From Plantimonas leprariae (GTDB taxonomy: Bacteria > Pseudomonadota > Alphaproteobacteria > Rhizobiales > Rhizobiaceae), in assembly GCF_008802405.1 (NCBI RefSeq), contig NZ_VZDO01000010.1, forward strand, positions 62,001-126,000: a stretch of DNA of 64,000 bases, given 5' to 3'. Positions 37,406 to 48,970 of this stretch are shown here, one piece after another. The stretch's first letter is position 1; every line of letters starts with the position of its first letter. The position numbers were made by a program, and so were the translations under genes. The notes beneath the pieces are model-generated. The model was given only the letters and a program-made list of their open reading frames with translations, was not told the origin of the DNA and made no database searches.

Positions 37406-38476
37406 ATGACCCAAGGCATCCTCAACGTCGCGGTGATCGGCTGCGGCATCGGCCGCTCCCATATCGAGGAGGGCTATGCGCGCAACCTGGACGGCTACCG
37501 GGTCCTGGCGGTCTGCGACCTCGACGCGGCGCGGATGGCGGCGCTCGCCGACGAGTTCGGGATCGAGCGCCGAATCCGCGACTTCGATGCCGTCCTCGCG
37601 ATGCCGGAGATCGACGTCATCGACATCTGCACGCCCCCCGCACTCCACCGCGAGATGATCCTGAAGGCCCTCGCGGCGGGCAAGCACGTCGTCTGCGAGA
37701 AGCCGCTGGTCGGGTCCCTCGCGGAAGCCGACGAGATCATCGCCGCCGAAAAGGGCGCGAAGGGCCAGCTGATGCCGATCTTCCAGTACCGCTACGGCGA
37801 CGGCGCGATGCAGGCAAAGCACCTCATCGAATCCGGCATCGCCGGCAAGCCCTATGCGGGCGCGGCCGAGACCTTCTGGAAGCGCACCGCCGCCTATTAC
37901 GACAATCCGTGGCGCGGGCGCTGGAAGACCGAGCTCGGCGGCGTCCTGATGACCCACGCCATCCACATGCACGACATCGTCTGCTTCCTCCTCGGCCCCG
38001 TGTCGAAGCTCTTCGCCCGCACGGCGACGCGGGTGAACGCGATCGAGGTCGAGGACTGCGTGTCGTCGTCCTGGGCGATGGAAAGTGGCGCGCTGTTCAC
38101 CTCTACCGCGACGCTCGGCTCCGAAGAGGAGATCAGCCGTCTGCGCCTCCACTTCGAGCACATCACGATGGAAAGTACCCACGCCGCCTATTCGCCGGGC
38201 GACGGGCCCTGGCGCTTCCTGCCGGCCTCCGAGGAGGCGGGTGAGCGGATCGCCGCGGCGCTGGCGGCGGTGCCGCCGGTCGGCCGGCGCTACGACGGGC
38301 AGATGCGCGCCTTCCGCGAAGCGCTCGCCGCCGGCTCGCCGCCGCCCGTCACCAGCGCCGACGCGCGCCGGGCGCTGGAGCTCGCGACCGCCTTCTACCA
38401 TTCCGCCGCGACCGGCGCGGACGTTTCGCTGCCGCTCGGCCCCGACCATCCGAAATATGCCGGCTGGCGGCCCTAG
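37406..38476 (+). CDS. Gfo/Idh/MocA family oxidoreductase 3, within the transporter operon
   Basis: The 356-residue protein has the NAD(P)-binding start NVAVIGCGIGRSHIEEGYA, then DICTPPALHREMILKALAAG and the catalytic-lysine motif EKPLV near residue 100. The GGVLMTHAIHMHDI segment near residue 175 gives the family His. It is embedded between permease 2 and the ATPase gene of the same importer. It is therefore the dehydrogenase most closely tied to the imported compound. Confidence 0.9.
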   Translation: MTQGILNVAVIGCGIGRSHIEEGYARNLDGYRVLAVCDLDAARMAALADEFGIERRIRDFDAVLAMPEIDVIDICTPPALHREMILKALAAGKHVVCEKPLVGSLAEADEIIAAEKGAKGQLMPIFQYRYGDGAMQAKHLIESGIAGKPYAGAAETFWKRTAAYYDNPWRGRWKTELGGVLMTHAIHMHDIVCFLLGPVSKLFARTATRVNAIEVEDCVSSSWAMESGALFTSTATLGSEEEISRLRLHFEHITMESTHAAYSPGDGPWRFLPASEEAGERIAAALAAVPPVGRRYDGQMRAFREALAAGSPPPVTSADARRALELATAFYHSAATGADVSLPLGPDHPKYAGWRP

Positions 38477-38493
38477 ATCACGGAGCCTTTCCC

Positions 38494-39570
<1,077 letters not shown>

Positions 39571-39586
39571 AACGAACCGTCGCCGA

Positions 39587-39602
39587 TGTTTCACGTGAAA
39601 CA
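39587..39602. other. parS site 3, intergenic
   Basis: TGTTTCACGTGAAACA is a perfect parS palindrome. It lies in the 71-base gap between the ABC ATPase gene and the 5-oxoprolinase-like gene and is the only one of the five sites outside a coding region. Confidence 0.93.
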
Positions 39603-39641
39603 TCGGCGCCGGTTCCCGTATCGCCGTGCTAGACCGTCCGC

Positions 39642-42600
39642 ATGACGGAAACGGCGCGCGGGCGGGCGGATTTGGCGGACGGGTCTTGGGAGTTCTGGAT
39701 CGACCGTGGCGGCACCTTCACCGACGTCGTCGCGCGCCGCCCGGACGGCAGCCTGGCGGCGAAGAAGCTCCTGTCGGACAATCCGGAGCGCTATCGCGAC
39801 GCCGCCGTGGAAGGCATCCGCGAGTTCCTGGATGTGCCGCCCGGCGCGCCGATCCCGGCCGGCCAGATCGCGGCGGTAAAGATGGGCACCACCGTCGCGA
39901 CCAACGCGCTCCTTGAGCGCAAGGGCGAGCGCACCCTTCTCGTCACCACGAGCGGCTTCCGCGACGCGCTCGCCATCGGTTATCAGGCGCGCCCCGACAT
40001 CTTCGCCAAACGGATCGTGAAGCCGTCGCTGCTTCATTCCGACGTCCTCGAGATCGACGAGCGGGTGCGGGCCGACGGCACGGTGGAGGCCGCGCCGGAC
40101 GAAGCCGCAGTGCGCGCCGCGCTTTCGGCGAAACGCGCCGAGGGCTTCGACGCCGTCGCGGTGGTGTTCATGCACGCCTATCGCTACCCGGAGCACGAGG
40201 CGCTGGTCGCGGTGATCGCGCGCGAGGTCGGCTTCGCCCAGGTCTCCGCGAGCCACGACGTGTCGCCGCTGGTGAAGCTCGTCGGGCGCGGCGACACCGC
40301 TGTGGTGGACGCCTATCTCTCGCCGATCCTCCGGCGCTACGTCGGCGAGGTCGCCGGCGAACTCGGCGCGACGGAAGCGGCGGGCGCTGGCCCGCGGCTG
40401 ATGTTCATGCAGTCCTCCGGCGGCCTCACCGAAGCGCACCGCTTCCAGGGCCGCGACGCGATCCTGTCCGGCCCGGCCGGCGGCGTCGTCGGCGCGGTAC
40501 GCACAAGCGAGGCGGCCGGCTTCGAGCGGCTGATCGGCTTCGACATGGGCGGCACCTCGACCGACGTCACGCATTACGACGGCGCGTTCGAGCGCTCCTT
40601 CGAGACCGAGGTCGCGGGCGTCCGCATGCGCACCCCAATGATGCGCATCCACACGGTCGCGGCCGGCGGTGGCTCGATCCTGCACTTCGAGAACGGCCGC
40701 TTCGCGGTCGGGCCGGACTCGGCCGGGGCCGATCCGGGGCCGCGGGCCTACCGGCGCGGCGGCCCGCTCACCGTCACCGACGCCAACGTCATGGTCGGCA
40801 AGCTCCGGCCGGACCTTTTTCCGGCGATCTTCGGGCCGGACGGCGACCGGCCGCTCGACGCGGAGGGCGTCCGTGCCGGTTTTGCGGAACTCGGCGAGGC
40901 GATCGGCGACGGGCGCTCGCCGGAAGCGGTGGCGGACGGCTTCCTGCGCGTCGCGGTCGAGAACATGGCGAACGCGGTGAAGACGATCAGCGTCCAGCGC
41001 GGCTACGACGTCACGGACTACGTTCTCGCCTCGTTCGGCGGCGCGGGCGGCCAGCACGCCTGCCTGATCGCCGACGCCCTCGGCATGCGCCGCGTCCTCC
41101 TCCACCCGTTCTCCGGCGTGCTCTCGGCCTACGGCATGGGGCTCGCCGATACGCGCAGCGTTCGCCAGCAGACGCTCGGCCTGCCGCTCGCCGGCGCGGG
41201 CGAGGCGCTGGACGCGCTGCGGGCGGAGCTCGCCGAGGCCGTCCTCGCCGAGATGCGGAGCCAGGGAATCGAGCCCGCCCTTGTGCGGATCGAGGCGCGG
41301 GCGCATCTGCGCTACGACGGCACCGACACGGCGCTGCCCGTCGATCTAGGACCGGTCGAGACGATGGCCGAGGCTTTCGACGCGGCGCATCGACAACAGT
41401 TCGGCTTCCGCTTCGCCGGCCGCGCCCTCGTCGCCGAGGCGCTGGAGGTGGAAGCCGTCAGCCCCGGCGAACCGCTGCCGGAAACCGAGCACCCGACCAC
41501 CGCCGAGCCGCCGGTCGCGTCCGAATCCGTGCGCATCTTCGCGAGCGGCGAATGGCGCGAGGCGCGGGTCTTCCGCCGCGAGGCGCTCCGGCCCGGACAG
41601 GGCGCGCAAGGACCGGCGCTCCTCGTCGAGCCGCACCAGACGATCGTCGTGGAGGCGGGCTGGCGCTTCGAGCTGACGGCGCGCGACCACGTGCTCCTCA
41701 CTCGCGACGAAACCGCCGTGCGCGAACGGGCGGTCGGCACCGAGGCCGACCCGGTGATGCTGGAGGTGTTCAACAACCTCTTCATGGCGATCGCCGAGCA
41801 GATGGGGGTGACGCTGCAGAACACCGCATCGTCGGTCAACATCAAGGAACGGCTCGACTTCTCCTGCGCGGTCTTCGACCGGAACGGCGAGCTCGTCGCC
41901 AACGCGCCGCACATGCCGGTGCACTTAGGGTCGATGGACCGCTCGGTGCAGACGGTGATCGCGGCGAACCGGGGCTCGATCCGGCCCGGCGACGTCTTCG
42001 CGCTGAACGCCCCCTACAACGGCGGCACCCACCTCCCCGACATCACGGTGGTGACGCCGGTCTTCGATGACGGGAACCGCGATATTCTGTTCTACGTCGC
42101 CTCGCGCGGCCACCATGCCGATATCGGCGGTCTCGCTCCCGGCTCGATGACGCCGCGCGCGACGACGGTCGACGAGGAAGGCGTCCTCATCGACAATTTC
42201 CTTCTGGTCGATCGAGGCGTCTTTCGAGAGGAGGCGCTGCGCCGGCTTCTCGCCGAGCATCCCTACCCGGCGCGCAACCCGGACAACAACATCGCCGACC
42301 TGAAGGCGCAGATCGCCGCGAACGAGAAGGGCATCCACGAGATGCGCCGGATGATCGCGAGCTTCGGGCTGGAAACGGTCGAGGCCTATATGGGCCACGT
42401 GCAGGACAACGCCGAGGAGAGCGTCCGCCGCGTCGTCGAGCGGTTGAGCGACTCGGAGTTCGAGTACCCGACCGACACCGGCCAGACGATCCGGGTGCGG
42501 ATCACCGTCGACCGCGAGAAGCGCGAGGCGACGGTCGACTTCGCCGGCACATCGGCGATGCAGGCGAACAACTTCAACGCGCCGGAGCCGGTGACCCGCG

Positions 42601-43295
42601 CCGCAGTGCTCTACGCCTTCCGTGTCATGGTGGAGAAGCCGATCCCGATGAATGCCGGCTGCCTCCGGCCGATCCGCATCCTCGTGCCGGACGGCTCGAT
42701 GCTCAAACCCCGCTATCCGGCGGCGGTGGTGGCCGGCAATGTCGAGACCTCGCAGCACGTGACGAACGCCCTCTTCGGCGCGCTCGGCGCCATGGCGGCG
42801 AGCCAGGGCTCGATGAACAACCTGACCTTCGGCAATGCGCGCTACCAGTACTACGAGACGCTCTGCTCCGGCTCGCCCGCCGGCCGCATGAACGACGGCA
42901 GCGGCTTCGCCGGCACCGACGCGGTCCACGTTCACATGACGAACTCGCGGCTGACCGACCCTGAGATCCTGGAGCTTCGCTATCCAGTGCTGCTGGAGGA
43001 GTTCCGCATCGACCGCGGTTCCGGCGGCCGCGGCGCATATCCCGCCGGCGACGGCACGCGGCGCACCATCCGCTTCCTCGAAGCGATGGACCTCGCGATC
43101 CTGTCGTCGCACCGCACGATCCGGCCGCACGGCCTGGAGGGCGGCGAGCCGGGGCGGTGCGGGCGAACCCTGGTCCGCCGGCTGGACGGCAGCACCGAGA
43201 TCCTCGCCTTCAGCGACCAGACGGCGCTGGCGGCCGGTGAGGCGGTGATCGTGGAAACGCCCACCGCCGGCGGCTACGGTCCGGCCCCCGGCTGA
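39642..43295 (+). CDS. Hydantoinase/5-oxoprolinase, fused A and B subunits
   Basis: The 1217-residue enzyme has the fused layout of eukaryote-type 5-oxoprolinase. It has a hydantoinase A N-terminal domain ([16 protein letters not shown] near residue 25, [17 protein letters not shown] near 85), the hydantoinase A domain ([28 protein letters not shown]), and a hydantoinase B half from about 710 ([30 protein letters not shown]). It hydrolyses ATP to open 5-oxoproline or a related hydantoin ring. 5-Oxoproline to glutamate would complement the gamma-glutamyltransferase in the window, but they are 17 kb apart. The exact substrate is uncertain. Confidence 0.9.
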   Translation: MTETARGRADLADGSWEFWIDRGGTFTDVVARRPDGSLAAKKLLSDNPERYRDAAVEGIREFLDVPPGAPIPAGQIAAVKMGTTVATNALLERKGERTLLVTTSGFRDALAIGYQARPDIFAKRIVKPSLLHSDVLEIDERVRADGTVEAAPDEAAVRAALSAKRAEGFDAVAVVFMHAYRYPEHEALVAVIAREVGFAQVSASHDVSPLVKLVGRGDTAVVDAYLSPILRRYVGEVAGELGATEAAGAGPRLMFMQSSGGLTEAHRFQGRDAILSGPAGGVVGAVRTSEAAGFERLIGFDMGGTSTDVTHYDGAFERSFETEVAGVRMRTPMMRIHTVAAGGGSILHFENGRFAVGPDSAGADPGPRAYRRGGPLTVTDANVMVGKLRPDLFPAIFGPDGDRPLDAEGVRAGFAELGEAIGDGRSPEAVADGFLRVAVENMANAVKTISVQRGYDVTDYVLASFGGAGGQHACLIADALGMRRVLLHPFSGVLSAYGMGLADTRSVRQQTLGLPLAGAGEALDALRAELAEAVLAEMRSQGIEPALVRIEARAHLRYDGTDTALPVDLGPVETMAEAFDAAHRQQFGFRFAGRALVAEALEVEAVSPGEPLPETEHPTTAEPPVASESVRIFASGEWREARVFRREALRPGQGAQGPALLVEPHQTIVVEAGWRFELTARDHVLLTRDETAVRERAVGTEADPVMLEVFNNLFMAIAEQMGVTLQNTASSVNIKERLDFSCAVFDRNGELVANAPHMPVHLGSMDRSVQTVIAANRGSIRPGDVFALNAPYNGGTHLPDITVVTPVFDDGNRDILFYVASRGHHADIGGLAPGSMTPRATTVDEEGVLIDNFLLVDRGVFREEALRRLLAEHPYPARNPDNNIADLKAQIAANEKGIHEMRRMIASFGLETVEAYMGHVQDNAEESVRRVVERLSDSEFEYPTDTGQTIRVRITVDREKREATVDFAGTSAMQANNFNAPEPVTRAAVLYAFRVMVEKPIPMNAGCLRPIRILVPDGSMLKPRYPAAVVAGNVETSQHVTNALFGALGAMAASQGSMNNLTFGNARYQYYETLCSGSPAGRMNDGSGFAGTDAVHVHMTNSRLTDPEILELRYPVLLEEFRIDRGSGGRGAYPAGDGTRRTIRFLEAMDLAILSSHRTIRPHGLEGGEPGRCGRTLVRRLDGSTEILAFSDQTALAAGEAVIVETPTAGGYGPAPG

Positions 43296-43382
43296 GCGGG
43301 GTTCGTCGCCCGGCAAAGAAGAATCCGGGCGGGCGTCATCGAATTGTTTTGCGCTCCGCCTAGAACCCGTCCCAAGTCATCG

Positions 43383-43490
43383 GGTCCGGGCGCTGCCCGG
43401 CGTCCCACCCGCCCTGCGGGCGCACCGGACCTTCGAGGGCTTGCCTCACAAGGCGGGCGGCGGCTTTCCCCGGAAAGCGCACCGCCCGCC
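43383..43490. repeat. Structured palindromic element between convergent genes
   Basis: Two large hairpins lie in the 211-base gap. The first is closed by GGTCCGG (43383-43389) and CCGGACC (43425-43431), with smaller stems inside. The second is GGCGGGCGG (43452-43460) with CCGCCCGCC (43482-43490), enclosing GCTTTCC/GGAAAGC (43463-43469, 43472-43478). There is no T run, so a simple intrinsic terminator is unlikely. It resembles a dispersed intergenic palindrome of rhizobial type or a bidirectional transcription stop; no second copy was found in the window. Confidence 0.55.
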
Positions 43491-43506
43491 ATCCGGGCAC
43501 CACGCG

Positions 43507-44814
43507 TCAGAGCACGTAGCGCGACAGGTCGACGTTGCCGGCGATGCCGTCCAGCGCCTTCCGGACGTATTCCGCATCGACCCGGAAGGTCTCGCCGCCC
43601 TTGTCCGGCGCCTCGAACGAGATTTCGTCGAGCACCCGCTCCATCACCGTCTGCAGCCGCCGCGCGCCGATGTTCTCGACGGTGCCGTTGAGGTCGACCG
43701 CGAGGCGGGCGATCGCATCGATCGCATCGTCGGTCACCTCCAGCGTGACGTTCTCGGTCTTCATCAAGGCGACGTACTGCTTGATCAGCGACGCCTCGGT
43801 CTCGGTGAGGATGCGCCGGAAGTCGTCCACCGTCAGCGCCCGCAACTCGACGCGGATCGGCAGGCGGCCCTGCAGCTCCGGCAGGAGGTCGGAGGGCTTC
43901 GCCACATGGAACGCGCCGCTCGCGATGAACAGGACGTGGTCGGTCTTCACCGGCCCGTACTTCGTCGCGACCGTGGTGCCTTCGACCAGCGGCAGGAGGT
44001 CGCGCTGCACGCCCTCGCGGGAGACGCCCGCGCCGCCGTAGCCCTCCTTGTTCGCCACCTTGTCGATCTCATCGAGGAAGACGATGCCGTTGTTCTCGAC
44101 CGCCCTGATCGCCTCGGCGACGACCTGCTCCTGATCGAGCAGCTTGTCGGACTCCTCGGTGATCAGCAGCGCGTAGCTGTCGCGCACAGTGGTGCGGCGC
44201 TGCTTGGTGCGCCCGCCCATCGCCTTGCCGAACATCTCGGAAAGATTGAGCACGCCGATATTGGCGCCCGGCATGCCGGGAATCTCCATGCCGCCCATCG
44301 GGTTCGCGGTGTCCGTCACCTCGACGTCGATCTCCTTGTCGTCGAGTTCGCCGGAGCGCAGGCGCTTGCGGAAACTGTCGCGCGTCGCGGGCGAGGCGGT
44401 CTTGCCGACCAGCGCGTCGAGTACGCGGTCCTCGGCACCCTGGTGGGCCTTCGCCTTCACCTCCTCGCGCTTCTTCTCCTTCACCAGCCCGATGCCGACC
44501 TCGACGAGGTCGCGGACGATCTGCTCGACGTCGCGGCCGACATAGCCGACCTCGGTGAACTTCGTCGCCTCGACCTTGATGAACGGCGCGCCGGCGAGCT
44601 TGGCGAGGCGGCGCGAGATCTCGGTCTTGCCGACGCCGGTCGGGCCAATCATCAGGATGTTCTTCGGCATCACCTCCTCGCGGAGCGAGCCTTCGAGCTG
44701 CTGGCGGCGCCAGCGGTTGCGCAGCGCCACCGCGACGGCCCGCTTGGCGTCCTTCTGGCCGATGATGTGGCGGTCGAGTTCGGAAACGATCTCGCGGGGG
44801 GAAAAGTCGGTCAT
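43507..44814 (-). CDS. hslU: ATP-dependent protease ATPase subunit HslU (ClpY)
   Basis: HslU unfolds proteins for the HslV peptidase. The 435-residue product has the AAA+ Walker [10 protein letters not shown] near 60, [14 protein letters not shown], the variable I domain (about 110-240), Walker [11 protein letters not shown] near 250, the arginine/sensor region [17 protein letters not shown], and the C-terminal SRYVL tail that activates HslV. The partner gene hslV, normally directly upstream, is absent: the next gene upstream is a divergent LuxR regulator. It must then be encoded elsewhere. Confidence 0.96.
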   Translation of the reverse strand: MTDFSPREIVSELDRHIIGQKDAKRAVAVALRNRWRRQQLEGSLREEVMPKNILMIGPTGVGKTEISRRLAKLAGAPFIKVEATKFTEVGYVGRDVEQIVRDLVEVGIGLVKEKKREEVKAKAHQGAEDRVLDALVGKTASPATRDSFRKRLRSGELDDKEIDVEVTDTANPMGGMEIPGMPGANIGVLNLSEMFGKAMGGRTKQRRTTVRDSYALLITEESDKLLDQEQVVAEAIRAVENNGIVFLDEIDKVANKEGYGGAGVSREGVQRDLLPLVEGTTVATKYGPVKTDHVLFIASGAFHVAKPSDLLPELQGRLPIRVELRALTVDDFRRILTETEASLIKQYVALMKTENVTLEVTDDAIDAIARLAVDLNGTVENIGARRLQTVMERVLDEISFEAPDKGGETFRVDAEYVRKALDGIAGNVDLSRYVL

Positions 44815-45161
44815 CGCCTGTCCAAGATGGATCGGTCCGCCGGAAAGGAGCGGGCCGGGAACGGTCGCGGCCGGCAAGGGCCGCCGGAGAGTGAGATGGG
44901 GAGACAGATGCAGAAGCGCCACTCCCCACGAAGACCGCACCGTCCGCGTGTACGAGCGCCAAGTTTTTCCGTTGCGCCGGGCGGTGTTGCGTTATGATGC
45001 GATTCGGTATCCGGGAAGCGTGCGCAAGTGCCGGCGGCCGTCAACAACGATCATCGGAAGGCGAGGCGTTCCCGCTCGGGATCGGCTCGCGGCGCACCGG
45101 CGTCGGCCCCGCGGCAAGCGGCGGCGAGCGCGCGTGAGCGAAGGCGTGGCGGGGAACGGGA
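44815..45161. other. Non-coding divergent region between hslU and the LuxR gene (347 bp)
   Basis: No credible gene was found. The hslU-proximal part on the minus strand contains CCCCATCT, resembling a heat-shock -10 element, but no matching -35 was found. The rest is GC-rich and without strong repeats. It should hold promoters for both divergent genes. Confidence 0.5.
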
Positions 45162-45872
45162 ATGTCCGCGGCAGCAATCCTGGCGGCGATGCCGACACCT
45201 TGGGACGAGAGCCTCCTGGGCCAGGCGCTCGGAGCCATCGCCCGGGACTACGGCTATGCGCGCTATGCGGTGATGACGATCCCGTCCGCCGACGATGCGC
45301 GGGCGGAGCTGAAGCTGATCTTCTCGAACTGGGAGCCGGCCTTCCAGAAGGGCTTCGAGAAGCTCGGGCTCGGCCGCAACACGATCGTGATCCGCGCCCT
45401 GAAGGCGGGGCCGACGCCCTTCGCCTGGGACGCCGACCTCCTCTACGGCACGGAGGAGCCGGGCGAGCCGAACCCGGCGGCGCGCTTCCTCGCCACCAAC
45501 GAGATCCGCGGCGGCGTCTACGTGCCCGTCCACGGCATGACGGCCTTCGCCGGAGCGCTCGCCTTCTTCGGGGATCGCACCGACCTCTCGGAAGCCGAGG
45601 CGACGCAGTTGCAGTTCGCCGGCTTCGGTGCCTTCGGGGTGCTCGCCGCCTGCCGGCTGGAGGAGAACCGCCGCTCCAACCCGCTGACGGGCCGCGAGCG
45701 CGACTGCCTGAAGCTCGCGATGCTCGGCAAGACCTCCTCCGAGATCGGCATCATCCTGTCCCTGTCCGAATACACCGTCTCGCAGTACCTCGCCTCGGCG
45801 ACGCGCAAGGTGAACGCCTCGAACCGCACCCACGCCGTCGCGATCGCGGCGCAGATGGGGTATCTGAGCTGA
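45162..45872 (+). CDS. LuxR-family transcriptional regulator with autoinducer-binding domain
   Basis: The 236-residue protein has an N-terminal domain of the autoinducer-binding type (about 15-160, with YGYARYAVMTIPS and GGVYVPVHGMTAFAGALAFFG). The C-terminal LuxR helix-turn-helix follows (about 172-232, LTGRERDCLKLAMLGKTSSE and a recognition-helix region). No acyl-homoserine-lactone synthase gene is nearby, so it is a LuxR solo. Similar orphan regulators in rhizobia and Brucella control envelope and virulence genes. Its ligand and targets are unknown. Confidence 0.88.
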   Translation: MSAAAILAAMPTPWDESLLGQALGAIARDYGYARYAVMTIPSADDARAELKLIFSNWEPAFQKGFEKLGLGRNTIVIRALKAGPTPFAWDADLLYGTEEPGEPNPAARFLATNEIRGGVYVPVHGMTAFAGALAFFGDRTDLSEAEATQLQFAGFGAFGVLAACRLEENRRSNPLTGRERDCLKLAMLGKTSSEIGIILSLSEYTVSQYLASATRKVNASNRTHAVAIAAQMGYLS

Positions 45873-45888
45873 CGCCGGCGCCCGGCCG

Positions 45889-46260
45889 TCAGTGCATCGC
45901 GGTCTCGATGGCGCGGATCATCAGTTCGGGGCTGAACGGCTTGGCGATGAAGCGCGCCTGATCGGGCAGATCGCCCGGGCCGACCTTGATCCGTCCCGAG
46001 CAGACGACGATCGACACGTGCGGCCAGCGCCGCACGACTTCATGCGCCAGTTGGACGCCGTCGATCGGCCCCGGCATCTCGATATCGGTGAACAGGAGCT
46101 CGATCGTCTCGACCGCTTCCAGATGGCGCAGCGCCTCGACGGTGTTCGCCGCTTCCAGCACGGTGAAGCCCGCCTCCTGCAGCGTGTCGGCGGCGTCCAT
46201 CCGCAGGAGGGGTTCGTCCTCGGCGACGAGGGCGACCGCATGTCCGAACCGTGTCGTCAT
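45889..46260 (-). CDS. Single-domain response regulator
   Basis: The 123-residue protein is a receiver domain only. The acidic pocket (E14, D15), the phospho-acceptor D59 in LFTDIEMPG and the conserved K107 in AKPF are present, and there is no output domain. Such proteins pass phosphate to or from kinases or act by protein binding. No histidine kinase lies in the window. It converges on the LuxR gene (16 bases apart) and its start is 61 bases from the opgG-like stop. Confidence 0.9.
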   Translation of the reverse strand: MTTRFGHAVALVAEDEPLLRMDAADTLQEAGFTVLEAANTVEALRHLEAVETIELLFTDIEMPGPIDGVQLAHEVVRRWPHVSIVVCSGRIKVGPGDLPDQARFIAKPFSPELMIRAIETAMH

Positions 46261-46320
46261 GGCGACGAAAGTCCGGAGCCGGCAAAAGGTTGCGCCGCTC
46301 CCCGGTGCTGAAACCGCGGC

Positions 46321-47940
46321 TCAGCCCGTCTGCGCTAGCGGCAGGAACTGGTAGCTCCAGGTCTCGGTCAGCGTCTCGTCACCGCGCTTGAGGTAGAGGC
46401 GGAGCTCCACCGGCTCGGGGCCGGTCGCCTTCAGGTCGAAGGTGACACGCCAGGCCGTATCGACCTTCACCGAGTATGCATCGACCTTGCCGAGCTCGCC
46501 ACGCGAGGCCGAGGCGACCGCCTCGACGCCCTCCGCGTCGCGCGGCAGGCTCGCCACCATGCCGCCGTCGAAGTCGACCGCGAACTTGACGACGCCGGGC
46601 GGGCGCGGCTGGCCGGGAATGCCGCCGCGGCCGATGCGCGTCGCGACCACCTCGCCGACCCGGCCGCGATCCGGCTGATCCTTCGCCCAGGTGAGCCGGT
46701 AGTCGTAGGCGATGGCGTCGCCCTTCGCGACCGGCTTCTCCGACAGGAAGTAGCAGACGATGTTGTCGTGGATCTCGTCGTCGGTCGGGATCTCGACGAG
46801 CTGCACCGAGCCTTTCGGCCAGCCGCCCTTCGGCTCGATCCAGACGCTGGCGCGCTTCTCGTAGAAGACGCCGTCGTCCTCGTAGTTCGAGAAGTTCCGA
46901 TCGCGCTGGAGGAGGCCGAAGCCGCGCGGGGAGCCGGTGCCGAAGGTCGAGGTCATGACGTTGGCCGGGTTGTTCAGCGGCCGCCACAGCCGCTCGCCGG
47001 TTTCGGTGACGACGGCGAGGCCATCCGAATCGTGCACCTCCGGCCGCCAGTCGACCCGCCGGCCGCGATCGGTCTCCGAATACCAGAACATCGAGGTCAG
47101 CGGCGCGATGCCGACGCGCCCGATGGCTTCCCGCGCGAAGTAGCGCGAGCGGATCTCCATCACGATCGGCCCGTCCTTCTTCACGTCCATCTCGAGGACG
47201 CCGGCGATGCGGGGCGAGTCCATCCGGCAGGCGATCTTCACCCGGCCGCCGACCGCGGACGGGCCGACATAGAAGTCGGTGAAGCGCGGGAACTCCTCCG
47301 GCGTCGGCATGGCGACGTCGATGGCGAGGGCGCGGGCGGACAGGCCGAACTGGTCGAGCTCGCCGCTGGTGCGGAAATAGGCGGCGCCGAGGAAGGCGAT
47401 CCAGTCGCGCTCCGAGTTCGGCTCCAGGATGCGGAAGCCGGCGAAGCCGATGTCGTCGGGCAGTTCCGTGGCCGGCGAATCGGCCGGGATCTGGAACAGC
47501 TTCGGGTCGAAGATCAGTTGCCGCGAGGTGTCGCCGTCGACGACGTTGATGCCGACCGGCAGCTTGAAGTAGCGGCCGAGATAGAAGAAGCGGATCGGCG
47601 CCTTGCCGTCGTTGAGGTCGAGCGTCTCGTCGGCGCGGTACTTGATGCGGTTGTGCTGGTCGAAGTCGATCCGTTCCAGCGTGTCGGCGAAGCGCACGTC
47701 GACCGGATCGTAGGGCTTGGCGGCGGCCTCGCGCGTTTCCTCGACGAGGCGCTCGAAGGAATAGGGCACTGGCTCCTTGAAGCGGATCAGCGTGCCGGCG
47801 GCCGCATCCGCCGCGACGGCGCCGGGCGCGGGATCGCCGCCGCCGCCCGTCCCTTGCGCGAAGGCGGCGCGCCCCAGCGGCAGGGCGATCCCCAGCGAGG
47901 CGAGGAAGGTCACAAGCTCGCGGCGAGAAAGCTCGGTCAT
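46321..47940 (-). CDS. Periplasmic glucan biosynthesis protein (OpgG/OpgD family)
   Basis: The 539-residue precursor belongs to the MdoG/OpgG family, which trims or branches osmoregulated periplasmic glucans. The N-terminus has a twin-arginine-type signal (LSRRELVTFLASLGIALP, cleavage near AFAQ at 29), which is a feature of OpgD rather than OpgG. The family domain follows: YDPVDVRFADTLERIDFD, FFYLGRYFKLPVGINVVD, GFAGFRILEPN, FWYSETDRGRRVDWRPEVHDSDGLA is represented by its core FWYSETDR, and the Ig-like C-terminal end. OpgD is the preferred subtype because of the Tat signal; this is a moderate inference. Confidence 0.9.
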   Translation of the reverse strand: MTELSRRELVTFLASLGIALPLGRAAFAQGTGGGGDPAPGAVAADAAAGTLIRFKEPVPYSFERLVEETREAAAKPYDPVDVRFADTLERIDFDQHNRIKYRADETLDLNDGKAPIRFFYLGRYFKLPVGINVVDGDTSRQLIFDPKLFQIPADSPATELPDDIGFAGFRILEPNSERDWIAFLGAAYFRTSGELDQFGLSARALAIDVAMPTPEEFPRFTDFYVGPSAVGGRVKIACRMDSPRIAGVLEMDVKKDGPIVMEIRSRYFAREAIGRVGIAPLTSMFWYSETDRGRRVDWRPEVHDSDGLAVVTETGERLWRPLNNPANVMTSTFGTGSPRGFGLLQRDRNFSNYEDDGVFYEKRASVWIEPKGGWPKGSVQLVEIPTDDEIHDNIVCYFLSEKPVAKGDAIAYDYRLTWAKDQPDRGRVGEVVATRIGRGGIPGQPRPPGVVKFAVDFDGGMVASLPRDAEGVEAVASASRGELGKVDAYSVKVDTAWRVTFDLKATGPEPVELRLYLKRGDETLTETWSYQFLPLAQTG

Positions 47941-48219
47941 CGGCTGCTACTCCGTCACATCCACCAGGGGGCGGTGCGTTCCGGCCCGTCGCGACCGGAG
48001 CGGAACGCCGCACGCCCTTCATGCGTCGCGGCTCTGGATAGCGAGCCGCGCCCCGCTCGCCAAGCCCCGCGACGCGAGAGCCGGGCGGAACGGCGCGACG
48101 CGGCGGTCTCTTCGACGACGGCTGGCGATGCGTAAAATCCCGCGTGATTCGTTAGCGCGATCCTAGCTGCGGCCGGCTAGGCTTCGGCTTTGGATGGTCG
48201 CCCGCCGGTGAGTGCGCGC

Positions 48220-48948
48220 ATGAAGATTTTCAGGGCGCGATTGGGTCGGGGCGCGGCATTCGCCTGCGTTCTCGTGCTTGCGACATGCGTGACCCTGCGG
48301 TCGCTCGGCACGGAGCAGGCCGATCTCGCCCGATACACGGCGGGACTCGTGTCGGGCAGCTTGACCGATCTGTCCACCGCGTTCCGGAAATGGGGCGGCC
48401 GCGACCTGCTTCGTCCGCTGTCGGCGGACCATGCCCGGCAGCTCCACGGTGGGCTCGACGACGTCCTCGCAAAGCTGGAGAGCATCGACCGCGCCGGCGT
48501 GCCGGACGATGCCGACGACCTCCTCGATTCGGCCTCGGCGCGGGTTTCCAACCTGCGCCAGGCGAGCGGGCCGACGACCTACCGCGCCGTCCAGAGCGAG
48601 TTGCGCCTCGCGACCTTCGAGGTCGACCGGGCGCATGACAGCATCGACGCGAGCGCCAAGGTCGCCCGACCCGACGGCGAGGCGAGGCAGCCGTTCATGG
48701 CGCCGGCCGAGACTGGGCTCTGGCTGCTCGCCCTGATCGTGTCCGCGTTCCTCAGCGCTCTCGCGGCCGGCCGGCTGCTGCGGCTGCGCAGCGACCGGAT
48801 GGAGGAAGCCGAACGGGCGGCGGCCGAGAGCCGGGCGCGGGCGGCGCGCCACACCCTGTCGCAGCGCTCCGAACTCGACAACATGTTGGCGATGATCGCA
48901 GCGCAGTCCTCCGGCGCGCGGCCGCTGCGCCTCGCCCGGAAAGCCTGA
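48220..48948 (+). CDS. Two-segment membrane protein of unknown function
   Basis: The 242-residue protein was not recognised. It has a hydrophobic segment at about 9-27 (AFACVLVLATCVTL), an extracytoplasmic helical domain of about 140 residues and a second membrane segment near 172-192 (LWLLALIVSAFLSALAAG). A charged, Ala/Glu/Arg-rich cytoplasmic tail of coiled-coil character follows. The layout recalls the sensor half of a histidine kinase or chemoreceptor without a kinase domain. The ATG at 48220 places the first membrane segment correctly; GTG at 48208 is an alternative. Confidence 0.7.
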   Translation: MKIFRARLGRGAAFACVLVLATCVTLRSLGTEQADLARYTAGLVSGSLTDLSTAFRKWGGRDLLRPLSADHARQLHGGLDDVLAKLESIDRAGVPDDADDLLDSASARVSNLRQASGPTTYRAVQSELRLATFEVDRAHDSIDASAKVARPDGEARQPFMAPAETGLWLLALIVSAFLSALAAGRLLRLRSDRMEEAERAAAESRARAARHTLSQRSELDNMLAMIAAQSSGARPLRLARKA

Positions 48949-48970
48949 CGTTCACCCCCTCGCCTCGGGA

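Noticed and set aside
39642-43295. A joint glutathione-breakdown operon with gamma-glutamyltransferase
   Set aside because: The two genes are 17 kb apart with unrelated genes and different neighbours; a pathway link is possible but there is no operon evidence.
44860-44920. Heat-shock (sigma-32) promoter for hslU
   Set aside because: A CCCCATCT -10-like sequence is present on the minus strand but no CTTGAAA-like -35 at a suitable distance, so it stays unproven.
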